Part shown: one piece after another, positions 9,459 through 17,313 of the stretch
Layout of the letters: each line of letters opens with the position of its first letter
How positions within the stretch are numbered: the first letter of the stretch is position 1
Assembly (NCBI GenBank): GCA_944332505.1
Contig: CALVKC010000013.1
Coordinates: 1 to 20,589 of the forward strand
From: an uncultured Bacilli bacterium
GTDB taxonomy: Bacteria; Bacillota_I; Bacilli_A; RF39; UBA660
Reading direction: 5' to 3'
DNA: 20,589 nucleotides
Position numbers and translations under genes: made by a program
Notes under the pieces: generated by a model
Told to the model about the DNA's origin: nothing
What the model saw: the letters and a program-made list of their open reading frames with translations, nothing else
The model's database searches: none

Positions 9459-10832
9459 ATGACTATAAAAGAAATATATGCAAATGCATTAGTTAAAAAG
9501 ATAATAAATAAAATAGATGGAAATATTAGTAATTTTACAACAGATACAAGAAAAGTAACAAAAAATAGTTGTTACATAGGGATAGTTGGTGAAAACAACG
9601 ATGGTAATGATTTTTATATGGAAGCATTTCTTCATGGAGCAACAGTTGTAATACTAGATAAGTATAAGGAAAATAAAGAAGATAAAAAGTATTTAGAAGA
9701 AAATAATAAAACGATCATAGTAGTAGAAGACTCCATTAAAAGTTTAGGGAATTTAGCAAGATATAAAAGAAGTATATTTAAAAAAGATGTTATTGCAATA
9801 ACAGGGAGTGCTGGAAAAACATCAACTAAAGATATAGTATATAGTGTTTTAAATAATAAATATAAAACTTATAAAACGATAGGTAATAAAAACAATCATA
9901 TAGGATTACCACTTACAATACTAGGTATGGATGAATCTACAGAAATATTAGTATTAGAAATGGGAATGAATCATTTTAAAGAAATAAGTTATTTAACGAG
10001 TATAGCAAAACCAAACATAGCAATAATTACCAATATAGGTACAGCTCATATAGGAAATTTAGGAAGTCAAGAAAACATATTAAAAGCAAAATTAGAAATT
10101 CTTGAAGGTTTAGACAGTAATGGTTATTTAATAATAAATAATGATAATGAATTATTACACAATTGGTATTTAGAAAGCAAAGACAATTATAATATTATAA
10201 CTATAGGAATAGATAATACAAGTGATTATAATGCTAAAAATATAAAATGTAATCAAAATGAATGTAGTTTTAAATGTTTAAATGAAGTATATAAAGTACC
10301 TATCGGAGGGAAACACTTTATATACAATGCATTAATGGGTATAGCAGTTGGTAAAAAATATAATGAAAGTTATCAAGAAATATATGATGGGATAATGAAC
10401 TTTGAACTAAGCAGCAATAGAATGAATATAATAAATAGGGAATCAGATATTACAATAATAGATGATTCTTATAATGCCAACTATGATTCAATGAGTTATG
10501 CTATTAAGTATTTAAGTGGATTAGATGGAAGAAAAATTGCAGTATTAGGTTCAATGTTAGAACTTGGAGAATATAGTGAAAACTTACATAAAAAAATTGG
10601 TAATGAAATATATGAAGAAAAAATAGATTTATTACTAACAGTTGGAGAAGAAGCTAAAAACATAAATGCTGGAGCAATTAGCAAAGGATTTCCAAAAGAA
10701 AATGCGATTCATTTTGAAAACATAGATGAAGTAATAAAGTATTTAAAGAAGAATTTAAGAAAGGAAGACAAAGTACTAATAAAAGCAAGTAACTCCATGA
10801 ATTTTAAAAAAATAGTTGATGCATTAAAATAA
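9459..10832 (+). CDS. murF: UDP-MurNAc-tripeptide:D-alanyl-D-alanine ligase MurF
   Basis: Adds the D-Ala-D-Ala dipeptide to the UDP-MurNAc tripeptide, the last cytosolic ligation in peptidoglycan precursor synthesis. The length of 457 residues is typical. The N-terminal substrate-binding domain includes TTDTRKV, the central Mur ligase domain has the ATP loop ITGSAGKTSTKD (about 114-125) and the MurF-like GNKNNHIGLPLT, and the C-terminal domain carries DDSYNANYDSM and GSMLELGE. It is followed nine bases later by ddl, which makes its dipeptide substrate, so the two enzymes are co-transcribed. Presence of both shows that the organism makes a conventional pentapeptide wall, unlike true mollicutes. 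Confidence 0.96.
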   Translation: MTIKEIYANALVKKIINKIDGNISNFTTDTRKVTKNSCYIGIVGENNDGNDFYMEAFLHGATVVILDKYKENKEDKKYLEENNKTIIVVEDSIKSLGNLARYKRSIFKKDVIAITGSAGKTSTKDIVYSVLNNKYKTYKTIGNKNNHIGLPLTILGMDESTEILVLEMGMNHFKEISYLTSIAKPNIAIITNIGTAHIGNLGSQENILKAKLEILEGLDSNGYLIINNDNELLHNWYLESKDNYNIITIGIDNTSDYNAKNIKCNQNECSFKCLNEVYKVPIGGKHFIYNALMGIAVGKKYNESYQEIYDGIMNFELSSNRMNIINRESDITIIDDSYNANYDSMSYAIKYLSGLDGRKIAVLGSMLELGEYSENLHKKIGNEIYEEKIDLLLTVGEEAKNINAGAISKGFPKENAIHFENIDEVIKYLKKNLRKEDKVLIKASNSMNFKKIVDALK

Positions 10833-10841
10833 GGGAGTGTT

Positions 10842-11876
10842 ATGAAATTAGGAGTTTTATTTGGTGGTGCATCAAATGAACATATAGTATCTATTTCAAG
10901 TGCGTGTAGTATAATTAACAATTTAGATAAAGACAAGTACAAAATATATCCAATCTATATAAATAAAAACAATGATTGGTATTTAGTATTAGAAGATATG
11001 CCAAGTGATAATTTTGGATATATACCTAAAGTTAAGAAAAAAATACGCAATGTATTTAGTTATTTAAAAAAAATGGATTGTATCATTCCAGCATTTCATG
11101 GTAAATATGGTGAAGATGGAACAATCCAAGGATTATTAGAAATGCTAAATATTCCATATGTTGGTTGTAAAGTATTAGCAAGTAGTATTTGCATTGATAA
11201 AATGTATACTAAATATGTATTAAAAAGTGCACAAATTCCTGTAGTAGATGCTATAAATATCAAATACAAAGATAATAAATTTTATAATATTAAAGGCTTT
11301 AATTATGAAGAGATTAACATAATAGAGATAGATAAATTAATTAAAGAAACTATAAATTATCCAGTATTTATAAAACCTAGTAAATTAGGTTCTTCAGTTG
11401 GGGTAAAAAAAGTAAATGAATTTAATGAATTAATAGATGCTTTATATGAAGCAAACAAGTTAGATGAAAACATACTTATAGAAAAAAACATAATAGGGCA
11501 AGAATTAGAGTGCGCTATTTTAAATGGTATTCCATCAGTAGTTGGTGAAATAAAAGCAGCAGATGAATTTTATTCATATGATGCAAAATATAATAATAAA
11601 GAATCAACTACAAAAATACCTGCTCAGATATCTGAAGAAACAATGGAGGAAATAAAAAAAATAGCCAGTAAAGCATTTAGAGTAATAAATGGTACGGGTT
11701 TAGCAAGAATAGATTTCTTTTTAGAAAAAGATACAAATAAAATATATGTAAATGAAATTAATACTTTTCCAGGATTTACAGCCATAAGTATGTATCCAAA
11801 ATTAATAGAATATAGTGGAACAACTTTTAGTAATTTATTAGATACTTTAATTAGTTTAGCATTAAAAGACTTATAA
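10842..11876 (+). CDS. ddl: D-alanine--D-alanine ligase
   Basis: Joins two D-alanines using ATP and supplies MurF. It has 344 residues, with the ATP-grasp order intact: GGASNEHIVSISS (8-20) with Glu13, FHGKYGEDGTIQG (85-97), KPSKLGSSVGVKK (178-190), and NEINTFPGFTAISMYP (304-319) for magnesium and substrate. The omega loop reads FYSYDAKY (243-250), the pattern of D-Ala-D-Ala ligases rather than VanA-type D-lactate ligases, so no intrinsic vancomycin-resistance ligase is implied. The site GGGAG lies just before ATG 10842. Its stop overlaps the stop of the convergent gene at 11871-11876, and I see no terminator between them. Confidence 0.96.
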   Translation: MKLGVLFGGASNEHIVSISSACSIINNLDKDKYKIYPIYINKNNDWYLVLEDMPSDNFGYIPKVKKKIRNVFSYLKKMDCIIPAFHGKYGEDGTIQGLLEMLNIPYVGCKVLASSICIDKMYTKYVLKSAQIPVVDAINIKYKDNKFYNIKGFNYEEINIIEIDKLIKETINYPVFIKPSKLGSSVGVKKVNEFNELIDALYEANKLDENILIEKNIIGQELECAILNGIPSVVGEIKAADEFYSYDAKYNNKESTTKIPAQISEETMEEIKKIASKAFRVINGTGLARIDFFLEKDTNKIYVNEINTFPGFTAISMYPKLIEYSGTTFSNLLDTLISLALKDL

Positions 11877-12251
11877 CAAAAAAGGAATAATTATTAATAA
11901 AATACTTAATATAAAAGAAATTTTACTTAAAAATAATTCTAATGGTGTAATACAATCATTAGGATTTTTTATATTAATATAAATATTATATATATCTTTT
12001 ATTTGTGGGTTAAATCCTAATATTTTATATTTAGTTTGATCATTAGTTGTATATTTTTTCTTATTATATTGGTATTCATAATAATAAATATAAATATTTT
12101 TTTGATAAGTAGTTTTTTTAGTAATATCAGTAACTACTGCTTCAGTTTTAATAAAGTGTTTCTTTTTTAAATATACTTTTAAAAATTTAATAATTAAAAT
12201 AAAAGCTATAGAAAAAAACACAACAAATAATAAAATATCTTCATTTTTCAT
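11871..12251 (-). CDS. Small DUF3592-like membrane protein
   Basis: About 126 residues: an N-terminal membrane helix (FVVFFSIAFILIIKF), a soluble beta-rich middle, and a C-terminal helix (ISFILSILLIIIPFLL). The middle shows the pattern seen in DUF3592-type proteins: a Tyr-rich strand (YIYYYEYQYNKKKY), then a conserved-looking tract ending in YNIYINIKNPNDC. Function is unknown. I chose ATG 12251-12249. A longer frame from 12296 exists, but a possible minus-strand -10 (12278-12273) lies between the two starts, which favours the shorter form. The ribosome-binding site is weak (AAGTGA). The gene lies opposite to its neighbours, ends on the ddl stop codon and has a promoter region divergent from nnrD. 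Confidence 0.65.
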   Translation of the reverse strand: MKNEDILLFVVFFSIAFILIIKFLKVYLKKKHFIKTEAVVTDITKKTTYQKNIYIYYYEYQYNKKKYTTNDQTKYKILGFNPQIKDIYNIYINIKNPNDCITPLELFLSKISFILSILLIIIPFLL

Positions 12252-12272
12252 ACTATCACTTAAAACAAATTT

Positions 12273-12278
12273 ATCATA
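12273..12278 (-). promoter_or_regulatory. Candidate -10 for the DUF3592-like gene
   Basis: The minus strand reads TATGAT (5 of 6 to TATAAT) about 22 bases before the chosen start, with a poor -35 (TTTATT) 16 bases further upstream. It is useful mainly as an argument for the shorter start. Confidence 0.3.
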
Positions 12279-12312
12279 TCTAGAGATAAAATACAATAAA
12301 AACTAAAATTTA

Positions 12313-12321
12313 TGTTATAAT
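12313..12321 (+). promoter_or_regulatory. Extended -10 promoter of the nnrD operon
   Basis: TG at 12313-12314, one base, then a perfect TATAAT (12316-12321). No clear -35. Transcription would start near 12328, after ATG 12325 and nine bases before ATG 12337, which decides the nnrD start. The decamer ATGTTATAAT is identical to those before mutS and the 35-residue gene. Confidence 0.7.
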
Positions 12322-12336
12322 TTTATGGGGATGATT

Positions 12337-13176
12337 ATGAATATAGATATAAAAGATGTAAAAGAAGTATTAAAAAAAAGAGCAAACGATTGTAATAAAG
12401 GAGATTTTGGTAAAACTGGTTTATTTGGTGGTTCTCTTAATTACAGTGGAGCAATAAGGTTAGCATACTTAGCAAATATTGCAATGAAAAGTGGTACTGG
12501 TTTAGTTAGGATAATTACTGATAAAAAAACAGCAAAATTAATAGCCCCAACCATTTTAGAAGCAACAATATGGCCCCTTGAAGATAATTTACTTGAAAGT
12601 ATCAAAGATCTAGATGTTTTAGTAATTGGTATGGGTTTATTAGAAAATACAACAAATGAAGAATATTTAAAAGTAATATTGGAAAATTTTAAACAAAAAT
12701 TAGTAATTGATGCTGGGGCATTAAACATGTTAGCTAAAAATACTAATCTTTTAATTAATACAAAAGCAAAAGTAGTTTTAACACCTCACATTAAGGAATT
12801 TTCTAGATTAACAAATGTAGATATAAAAAGTATTAAAAAAGAACCATTAAGGTATGCTCAAGAATTTTCCCAAAAATACAAAGTAATAGTTTTATTAAAA
12901 GGAGCAAAAACAATAGTTACAGATGCTTCATCATCGATAATTATAGATTATCCCGTACCTGGATTAGCAACTGCTGGCTCAGGAGATGTTTTATCAGGAG
13001 TACTAGGAGCAATTTTAGCTTATAATTCATATAATGTTAAAACAATTGCCTCGGCTACATACTTAAATGCAACCGCAGGACGGATAGCAATGGAAAAATA
13101 TAGTGATATATCAATGGTTGCTAGTGATACAATAAATAGCATTACAGATGCGATAAAAGAAATAAGAAATAAATAA
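12337..13176 (+). CDS. nnrD: ADP-dependent NAD(P)H-hydrate dehydratase
   Basis: Repairs hydrated NADH and NADPH (NADHX, NADPHX), damaged cofactors that form spontaneously or by GAPDH side activity. It is a ribokinase-like fold of about 279 residues. Motifs: KGDFGKTGLFGGS near the N-terminus, GTGLV, DAGALNML, LTPHIKEFSRL, LLKGAKTIV and the anion-hole loop GSGD (214-217) inside ATAGSGDVLSGVLGAIL. The usual N-terminal epimerase half (NnrE) of fused homologues is absent and is not next door. In-frame ATGs at 12325 and 12331 also exist; the predicted transcript start and the GGGGAT site favour 12337. It heads a tight five-gene string ending at 16772 in which redox flavoproteins and a Nudix enzyme follow. 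Confidence 0.93.
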   Translation: MNIDIKDVKEVLKKRANDCNKGDFGKTGLFGGSLNYSGAIRLAYLANIAMKSGTGLVRIITDKKTAKLIAPTILEATIWPLEDNLLESIKDLDVLVIGMGLLENTTNEEYLKVILENFKQKLVIDAGALNMLAKNTNLLINTKAKVVLTPHIKEFSRLTNVDIKSIKKEPLRYAQEFSQKYKVIVLLKGAKTIVTDASSSIIIDYPVPGLATAGSGDVLSGVLGAILAYNSYNVKTIASATYLNATAGRIAMEKYSDISMVASDTINSITDAIKEIRNK

Positions 13177-13188
13177 AGGAATGGTTAG

Positions 13189-14394
13189 ATGAAAATAGCA
13201 GTAATTGGTGGTGGGCCATCTGGCTTTGCTGCAGCAATAAAATTAGCAGAAAGATACAATGATATAACAATTATTGAAAAAAACAATAAAGTATTAAAAA
13301 AATTATCAATTACAGGAAATGGCAAGTGTAATTTCTTTAATGAAGTACAAGAAATAACTAAATATCATTCAAGTTATAAAAATCTTACTGAAGTGATTAA
13401 TACCAAAAACATTGACAAAGTTAAAAATTTTTGGAGTGATTTAGGAATAATTCCATACATCAAAAATGGATATTATTATCCTTTTACGAATAATTCCAAA
13501 AGTATAGTTACTAGTTTAATAAATAAAGCATATAGTTTAGGAATAAAGATTATTGAAAATACTGAAATAGATGATATTATTAGTTATGAAAATAAATTTT
13601 TACTAAAAGGAAATAATTATAGTAATTATTTTGATAAAGTAATTATTGCAACAGGCTCTCTAGCATATCCTAAATGTGGAGGTACAAGTTTTGGTTATGA
13701 CATTGCTAAAAAATTTAATCATCAAATAATTAAATTAAATCCGGCGTTAGTACAATTAGTAACTAATACAGGGATAGAAAAAAAGTGGGATGGAATAAGG
13801 TGCCAAGTAAAAGTTTTATACAAGAATAATGAAAATATTATTAAAGAAGAAACTGGTGAAATACAACTAACTGATTATGGCATAAGTGGCATATGCATAT
13901 TTAATATAAGTAGAGATATAAGTATTGGCTTAAATAAAAATGAATTTGAAGAAGTAACAATTAATTTTATACCTTGGTATAATGGAAATAATTTTTATGA
14001 GTTTTTAGATAAAAGAAGTAATGATTTAAAAATATCAAATATCATTAATTTATGTGAAGCGTTTATCAATTATAAATTATTAAGTGCTATACTATTTAAA
14101 TTAAAAATAAAAGAAGAAGCAGATTGGCAAGATTTAACAAAAGTAGAAAGAGAAAAATTTTGTCAAAGTTTAATATCTTTTAAAGTTCCAATAATTGCAA
14201 CCAAAGGTTTTGAAACGGCTCAAGTTTGTAGTGGTGGACTAGACTTAACGGAATTAAATTTAAAAAATTTAGAATCTAAAAAGATACCTAATTTATATTT
14301 TTGTGGTGAATTACTTGATTTAGATGGTGATTGTGGTGGTTATAATTTAACAATTGCCATTCTTACAGGCATTTTAGTAGGTAAATCATGCTAA
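13189..14394 (+). CDS. HI0933/YhiN-family FAD-dependent oxidoreductase
   Basis: A 401-residue flavoprotein. FAD binding is shown by GGGPSG (7-12) at the N-terminus, the family motif TGNGKCN (42-48), ATGSLAYP before GGTSFGY, QVCSGGL, and the closing CGELLDLDGDCGGYN (372-386). Physiological substrates of this family are poorly known. Some clostridial relatives have been linked to bile-acid metabolism (BaiN), but family membership alone does not support that role here. AAAGGAATG precedes ATG 13189, 12 bases after nnrD. Its end overlaps the next flavoprotein by seven bases, so the pair is translationally coupled. Confidence 0.92.
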   Translation: MKIAVIGGGPSGFAAAIKLAERYNDITIIEKNNKVLKKLSITGNGKCNFFNEVQEITKYHSSYKNLTEVINTKNIDKVKNFWSDLGIIPYIKNGYYYPFTNNSKSIVTSLINKAYSLGIKIIENTEIDDIISYENKFLLKGNNYSNYFDKVIIATGSLAYPKCGGTSFGYDIAKKFNHQIIKLNPALVQLVTNTGIEKKWDGIRCQVKVLYKNNENIIKEETGEIQLTDYGISGICIFNISRDISIGLNKNEFEEVTINFIPWYNGNNFYEFLDKRSNDLKISNIINLCEAFINYKLLSAILFKLKIKEEADWQDLTKVEREKFCQSLISFKVPIIATKGFETAQVCSGGLDLTELNLKNLESKKIPNLYFCGELLDLDGDCGGYNLTIAILTGILVGKSC

Positions 14395-15965
14395 CATTAA
14401 AAAATTTAAAAGTAGATATAAATAATGATTTAAATCTAGACAATATTTTAATCAAATATTTTCACATAAAACCTGATGATTTAGTAAATTATGAAATAAA
14501 CAAAAGATCGATAGATGCACGAGTTGGCCACAATTTAAGTTTTATTTATGAAGTAATCATTAATCTAAAAGATGAAGAAAAGTTTTTAAAAAGCAACAAA
14601 AACAAAAATATAACGAGATATATTAATAATCCTTATCAATTTCCTCAAAGTGGCAGTACACCACTTAATAAAAGACCAATAATTATAGGATTAGGTCCAG
14701 CAGGTTTATTTTGTGCTTATTTTTTAGCTAAACATGGTTACAAGCCAATAGTATATGAAAGAGGAAAAGAGATATCACAAAGAATAAAAGATGTTGAGAA
14801 ATTTTGGAATGAATCCATACTAAATGAAAACTCCAATGTTCAATTTGGTGAAGGAGGAGCAGGAACATTTAGTGATGGTAAATTAAACACTCAAATAAAA
14901 GACAAAGAAAATAGAATAAAAGAAATACTAAAGATTTTTGTTAGATGTGGAGCACCAGAAGAAATAATGTATGAAAAAAATCCCCATATAGGAACAGATA
15001 ACTTACGAAAAGTAGTAGTAAATCTAAGAAATAAGATAATAGATTATGGGGGAGAAATACATTTTAATTCATTATTAAAAGACATATATATAGAAGGCAA
15101 CAAAATTAAAAGTATAAAAATAAATGAAGAAATAATAGATACAGAATTATTAATATTAGCAACAGGGCATAGTGCTAAAGACACATTTGAAATGTTATTG
15201 AGTAATGGAATAGATATAAAAAATAAACCATTTGCAATAGGAATAAGAATAGTTCACCCTCAGAGTTTAATTAATGAAAATCAATACAAATGTATAAACA
15301 ATAAATTGCCACAGGCATCGTACAAATTGACTTATAACACCAATAATCGAGGAATATACTCATTTTGTATGTGTCCTGGAGGATATGTAGTAAATGCTAG
15401 TAGTGAAAAAGGAAGAGTAGTCACAAATGGGATGAGCAATTATTTAAGAGATTCAGGTTTTGCTAATAGTGCAATAATAGTAACAATTAATGAATGTGAT
15501 TATGGAACAAAACCTTTAGATGGTTTAAGGTACATGGAAAACATTGAAAAAAGAGCATATGAATTAACTCAAGGAGCCATAGCAATTCAAACATTTAAAG
15601 ATTACGAAAATAATGTTATATCAGATAATTTAAAAAATACAAATGAATTTGTCAAAGGAAAAACTATAAATATTGATATAAATAAGATATTCCCTGAATA
15701 TATAAATAACTCTTTAAAAGAAGGAATAAGTTATTTTAATACAAAAATAAAAGATTTTAACAAAGGTATTATATTAGCTCCAGAGACTAGGACATCATCC
15801 CCAGTTTGGATAAAAAGAACTGATAATTTAGAAAGTAATATTTTAGGTATTTATCCTTGTGGGGAAGGATCTGGTTACGCGGGAGGAATAACTTCTTCAG
15901 CAATAGATGGAATGAAGGTAGCTGAGGAAATAGTAAAAAAATATAAGAAAGTAGAAAAATGTTAA
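14388..15965 (+). CDS. COG2509-type NAD/FAD-utilizing dehydrogenase
   Basis: A 525-residue flavoprotein of the uncharacterised FAD-dependent family annotated as COG2509 in many Firmicutes. An N-terminal helper domain of about 90 residues comes before the dinucleotide-binding loop GLGPAGLFCA (101-110). The family block FGEGGAGTFSDGKLNT (153-168) follows, then ATGHSAKDTFEMLL, a cysteine-containing FCMCPGGYVVNA and the FAD-closing segment YPCGEGSGYAGGITSSAIDG. The substrate is unknown. It overlaps the HI0933-family gene upstream by seven bases and the Nudix gene downstream by seven bases. Confidence 0.92.
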   Translation: MLTLKNLKVDINNDLNLDNILIKYFHIKPDDLVNYEINKRSIDARVGHNLSFIYEVIINLKDEEKFLKSNKNKNITRYINNPYQFPQSGSTPLNKRPIIIGLGPAGLFCAYFLAKHGYKPIVYERGKEISQRIKDVEKFWNESILNENSNVQFGEGGAGTFSDGKLNTQIKDKENRIKEILKIFVRCGAPEEIMYEKNPHIGTDNLRKVVVNLRNKIIDYGGEIHFNSLLKDIYIEGNKIKSIKINEEIIDTELLILATGHSAKDTFEMLLSNGIDIKNKPFAIGIRIVHPQSLINENQYKCINNKLPQASYKLTYNTNNRGIYSFCMCPGGYVVNASSEKGRVVTNGMSNYLRDSGFANSAIIVTINECDYGTKPLDGLRYMENIEKRAYELTQGAIAIQTFKDYENNVISDNLKNTNEFVKGKTINIDINKIFPEYINNSLKEGISYFNTKIKDFNKGIILAPETRTSSPVWIKRTDNLESNILGIYPCGEGSGYAGGITSSAIDGMKVAEEIVKKYKKVEKC

Positions 15966-16522
15966 TGAAAGAAATAAATACAAATTGCAATAATAAAGAA
16001 TATTTAGATATTTTAGATATTAATGGAAATAAAACAGGGATTATTAAAGAAAGATTACAAGCTAAAAAAGATAAAGATATATATAAAATAGTTTATTTAT
16101 GGATAATAAATAATAGTAACAAAATATTATTACAAAAAAGGTCTATTAATAGAAACAGTAATGCAGGGAAATGGGATTGTGCTACTGCTGGTCATGTTTT
16201 GGCAGGTGAGACATCGATAGATGCATTAAAAAGAGAAACTAGAGAAGAATTAAATTTAGAAATTGATTTAAAAAATTTAAAATTAGTATATTCACAAATT
16301 GGGAAAAACAAAGAAAAATATTCGTATCATGATGTATATATTTTAAAAGGAAATATTATGCTTAATAAGTTAAAAATTCAAACAGAAGAAATAGATGAAA
16401 TAAAATATTTTACAATTGACGAAGTAATTATGTTGTTTAAAAATAATTTATTTGCTAATGATTTTCATAATCAAGAAATGATAAATATAATAAAAAAGGA
16501 GATAGAAAATGGAAAAAATTAA
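15959..16522 (+). CDS. Nudix hydrolase, isopentenyl-isomerase-like subgroup
   Basis: A 187-residue Nudix protein. The Nudix box runs from Gly78: GHVLAGE, then seven residues, then RETREE (92-97), followed by LNL where the family usually has xGU, so the last glycine is an asparagine. The catalytic glutamates are all present. The N-terminus (LDILDINGNKTG) and LLQKR...KWDCATAGHV match the branch that includes IPP-isomerase-like and YfcD-like enzymes, which usually hydrolyse nucleoside diphosphate derivatives. The precise substrate is not visible. Start ATG 15959 overlaps the previous gene; ATG 15965 is equally possible, since the ribosome site (AAGAAAG) is weak. Confidence 0.9.
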   Translation: MLMKEINTNCNNKEYLDILDINGNKTGIIKERLQAKKDKDIYKIVYLWIINNSNKILLQKRSINRNSNAGKWDCATAGHVLAGETSIDALKRETREELNLEIDLKNLKLVYSQIGKNKEKYSYHDVYILKGNIMLNKLKIQTEEIDEIKYFTIDEVIMLFKNNLFANDFHNQEMINIIKKEIENGKN

Positions 16523-16772
16523 TATTAAAGAAATAGAAAAAGAAATAGAAAAGTATGATGATACTAAACTAGAAAAAGTAAATTGGACAAAAGTATGGAG
16601 CAAAAAATACCCTATATTAGAAGAATATCAAAAAGAGGTAGATATTAAAAAATATCAAAAAGAAATAGGAAAATTATTAGATAGTTTAGAAAAAGAATAT
16701 AATTATAATAAATTAGATGCAATGCTAGTATTAAAAGATATATTAGCTAAAATATATTTTACTAATAAATAA
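16509..16772 (+). CDS. Small helical protein of unknown function
   Basis: An 87-residue soluble protein that I do not recognise. It is very rich in Lys and Glu, and its heptad-like spacing suggests long helices. A central NWTKVWSKKYP and a later YNKLDAMLVLKDILAKI are the most structured-looking parts. AAAGGAG (16496-16502) is well placed before ATG 16509, and the start lies inside the end of the Nudix gene (14-base overlap), so it is almost surely expressed as the last gene of the nnrD operon. There is no signal peptide or membrane helix. It might be an accessory to the Nudix enzyme, by position only. Confidence 0.75.
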   Translation: MEKINIKEIEKEIEKYDDTKLEKVNWTKVWSKKYPILEEYQKEVDIKKYQKEIGKLLDSLEKEYNYNKLDAMLVLKDILAKIYFTNK

Positions 16773-16791
16773 TTCAAAAAGCAAAAATATA

Positions 16792-16800
16792 TGTTATAAT
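16792..16800 (+). promoter_or_regulatory. Extended -10 promoter of the 35-residue protein gene
   Basis: TG at 16792-16793, one base, then a perfect TATAAT (16795-16800), inside the same ATGTTATAAT decamer as the mutS and nnrD promoters. Transcription near 16807 would give a leader of about 19 bases carrying GAGGTG (16813-16818). Confidence 0.65.
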
Positions 16801-16825
16801 TATGTAGTAAGTGAGGTGTTGAGAT

Positions 16826-16933
16826 ATGAAAACTTTTAAAAAGAACTTGCCTGAAGGAGTAAAAAAACAATTTGCTAGATATAAAGGTGTAAAAGTAAGA
16901 CTAATAAATAAAAATAAAAAGAAGGCAAAATAG
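16826..16933 (+). CDS. 35-residue highly basic small protein, unknown
   Basis: A short frame starting at ATG 16826 and ending at TAG 16931-16933. It begins MKTFKKNLPEG and ends INKNKKKAK, with about a third of its residues lysine or arginine and almost none acidic. Support is strong for so small a gene: its own extended -10 promoter, a good GAGGTG site seven bases before the ATG, and a stop that overlaps the GTG start of the next gene (TAGTG), giving translational coupling. It has no membrane segment or signal peptide. It could bind RNA, the ribosome or acidic lipid, or control the downstream membrane protein. I do not recognise it. Confidence 0.65.
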   Translation: MKTFKKNLPEGVKKQFARYKGVKVRLINKNKKKAK

Positions 16934-17226
16934 TGTTAAAGTATATAAATGAATTTATAAAAAAAGTAGAAGAAGAAAATGTATCAAAAGAAGAAATATT
17001 AATTAAAATAAATTTTTTTCAACATGAAAGATTTATTCATTTAATAATAACATTATTTTATGCAATAATAGCATTAATATTTTTAGGATTAATAAGTATA
17101 TCATATATATTTATAATACCAACAATACCATTATTTATATTTTTAATTTGTTATATAATACATTATTTCAAATTAGAAAATCGGGTACAATATCTTTATA
17201 GATTATATGATTTAAGCAAAAATTAA
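16933..17226 (+). CDS. Two-helix membrane protein of unknown function
   Basis: A 97-residue protein starting at GTG 16933, sharing one base with the upstream stop; AGAAGG lies about nine bases before it. A charged amphipathic N-terminus (residues 1-30) is followed by two hydrophobic segments, about residues 36-58 and 61-80, with a short turn between them, and then a polar tail ending VQYLYRLYDLSKN. That points to a membrane hairpin with both ends probably in the cytoplasm. The tail looks conserved rather than random, but I cannot name a family. It forms a two-gene unit with the 35-residue basic protein and is closed by a terminator. Confidence 0.7.
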   Translation: MLKYINEFIKKVEEENVSKEEILIKINFFQHERFIHLIITLFYAIIALIFLGLISISYIFIIPTIPLFIFLICYIIHYFKLENRVQYLYRLYDLSKN

Positions 17227-17233
17227 GAAAGGG

Positions 17234-17259
17234 AAGCCACGAAATATAGTGGTTTTTTT
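17234..17259 (+). terminator. Intrinsic terminator after the two-helix protein gene
   Basis: AAGCCAC (17234-17240) pairs with GTGGTTT (17249-17255), including one G-T wobble, around an eight-base loop. Seven T follow the GTGG. It isolates the second adhesin gene from upstream transcription. Confidence 0.8.
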
Positions 17260-17286
17260 GATTAAATGACAAAATAAAACAATATT
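17258..17286 (+). promoter_or_regulatory. Candidate promoter of the second adhesin, upstream of the leader hairpin
   Basis: TTGATT (17258-17263, 4 of 6) is 17 bases from AATATT (17281-17286, 4 of 6). A start near 17293 would put the 17314-17366 hairpin in the leader. A rival is TGCTAGTAT (17342-17350), an extended -10 that would start transcription near 17357 and leave the left arm untranscribed. The sequence alone does not decide. Confidence 0.3.
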
Positions 17287-17313
17287 AGACAAAATGCAAG
17301 AAAAGTTAACAAA

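Noticed and set aside
10842..11876. Ddl as a VanA-type D-Ala-D-lactate ligase.
   Set aside because: The omega loop carries the YSYDAKY pattern of D-Ala-D-Ala ligases, and the gene neighbours murF with no vanH or vanX.
16933..17226. The two-helix protein as a phage holin.
   Set aside because: There is no endolysin or other phage gene nearby, the N-terminus is long and charged, and the gene lies in a housekeeping context.
17262..17312. A minus-strand 16-residue hydrophobic peptide starting at TTG just after AGGAGG, which could look like a small membrane toxin.
   Set aside because: The ribosome-like site is simply the complement of the left arm of the hairpin, spacing to the TTG is short, and AT-rich DNA often encodes hydrophobic runs by chance. 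No promoter is evident.
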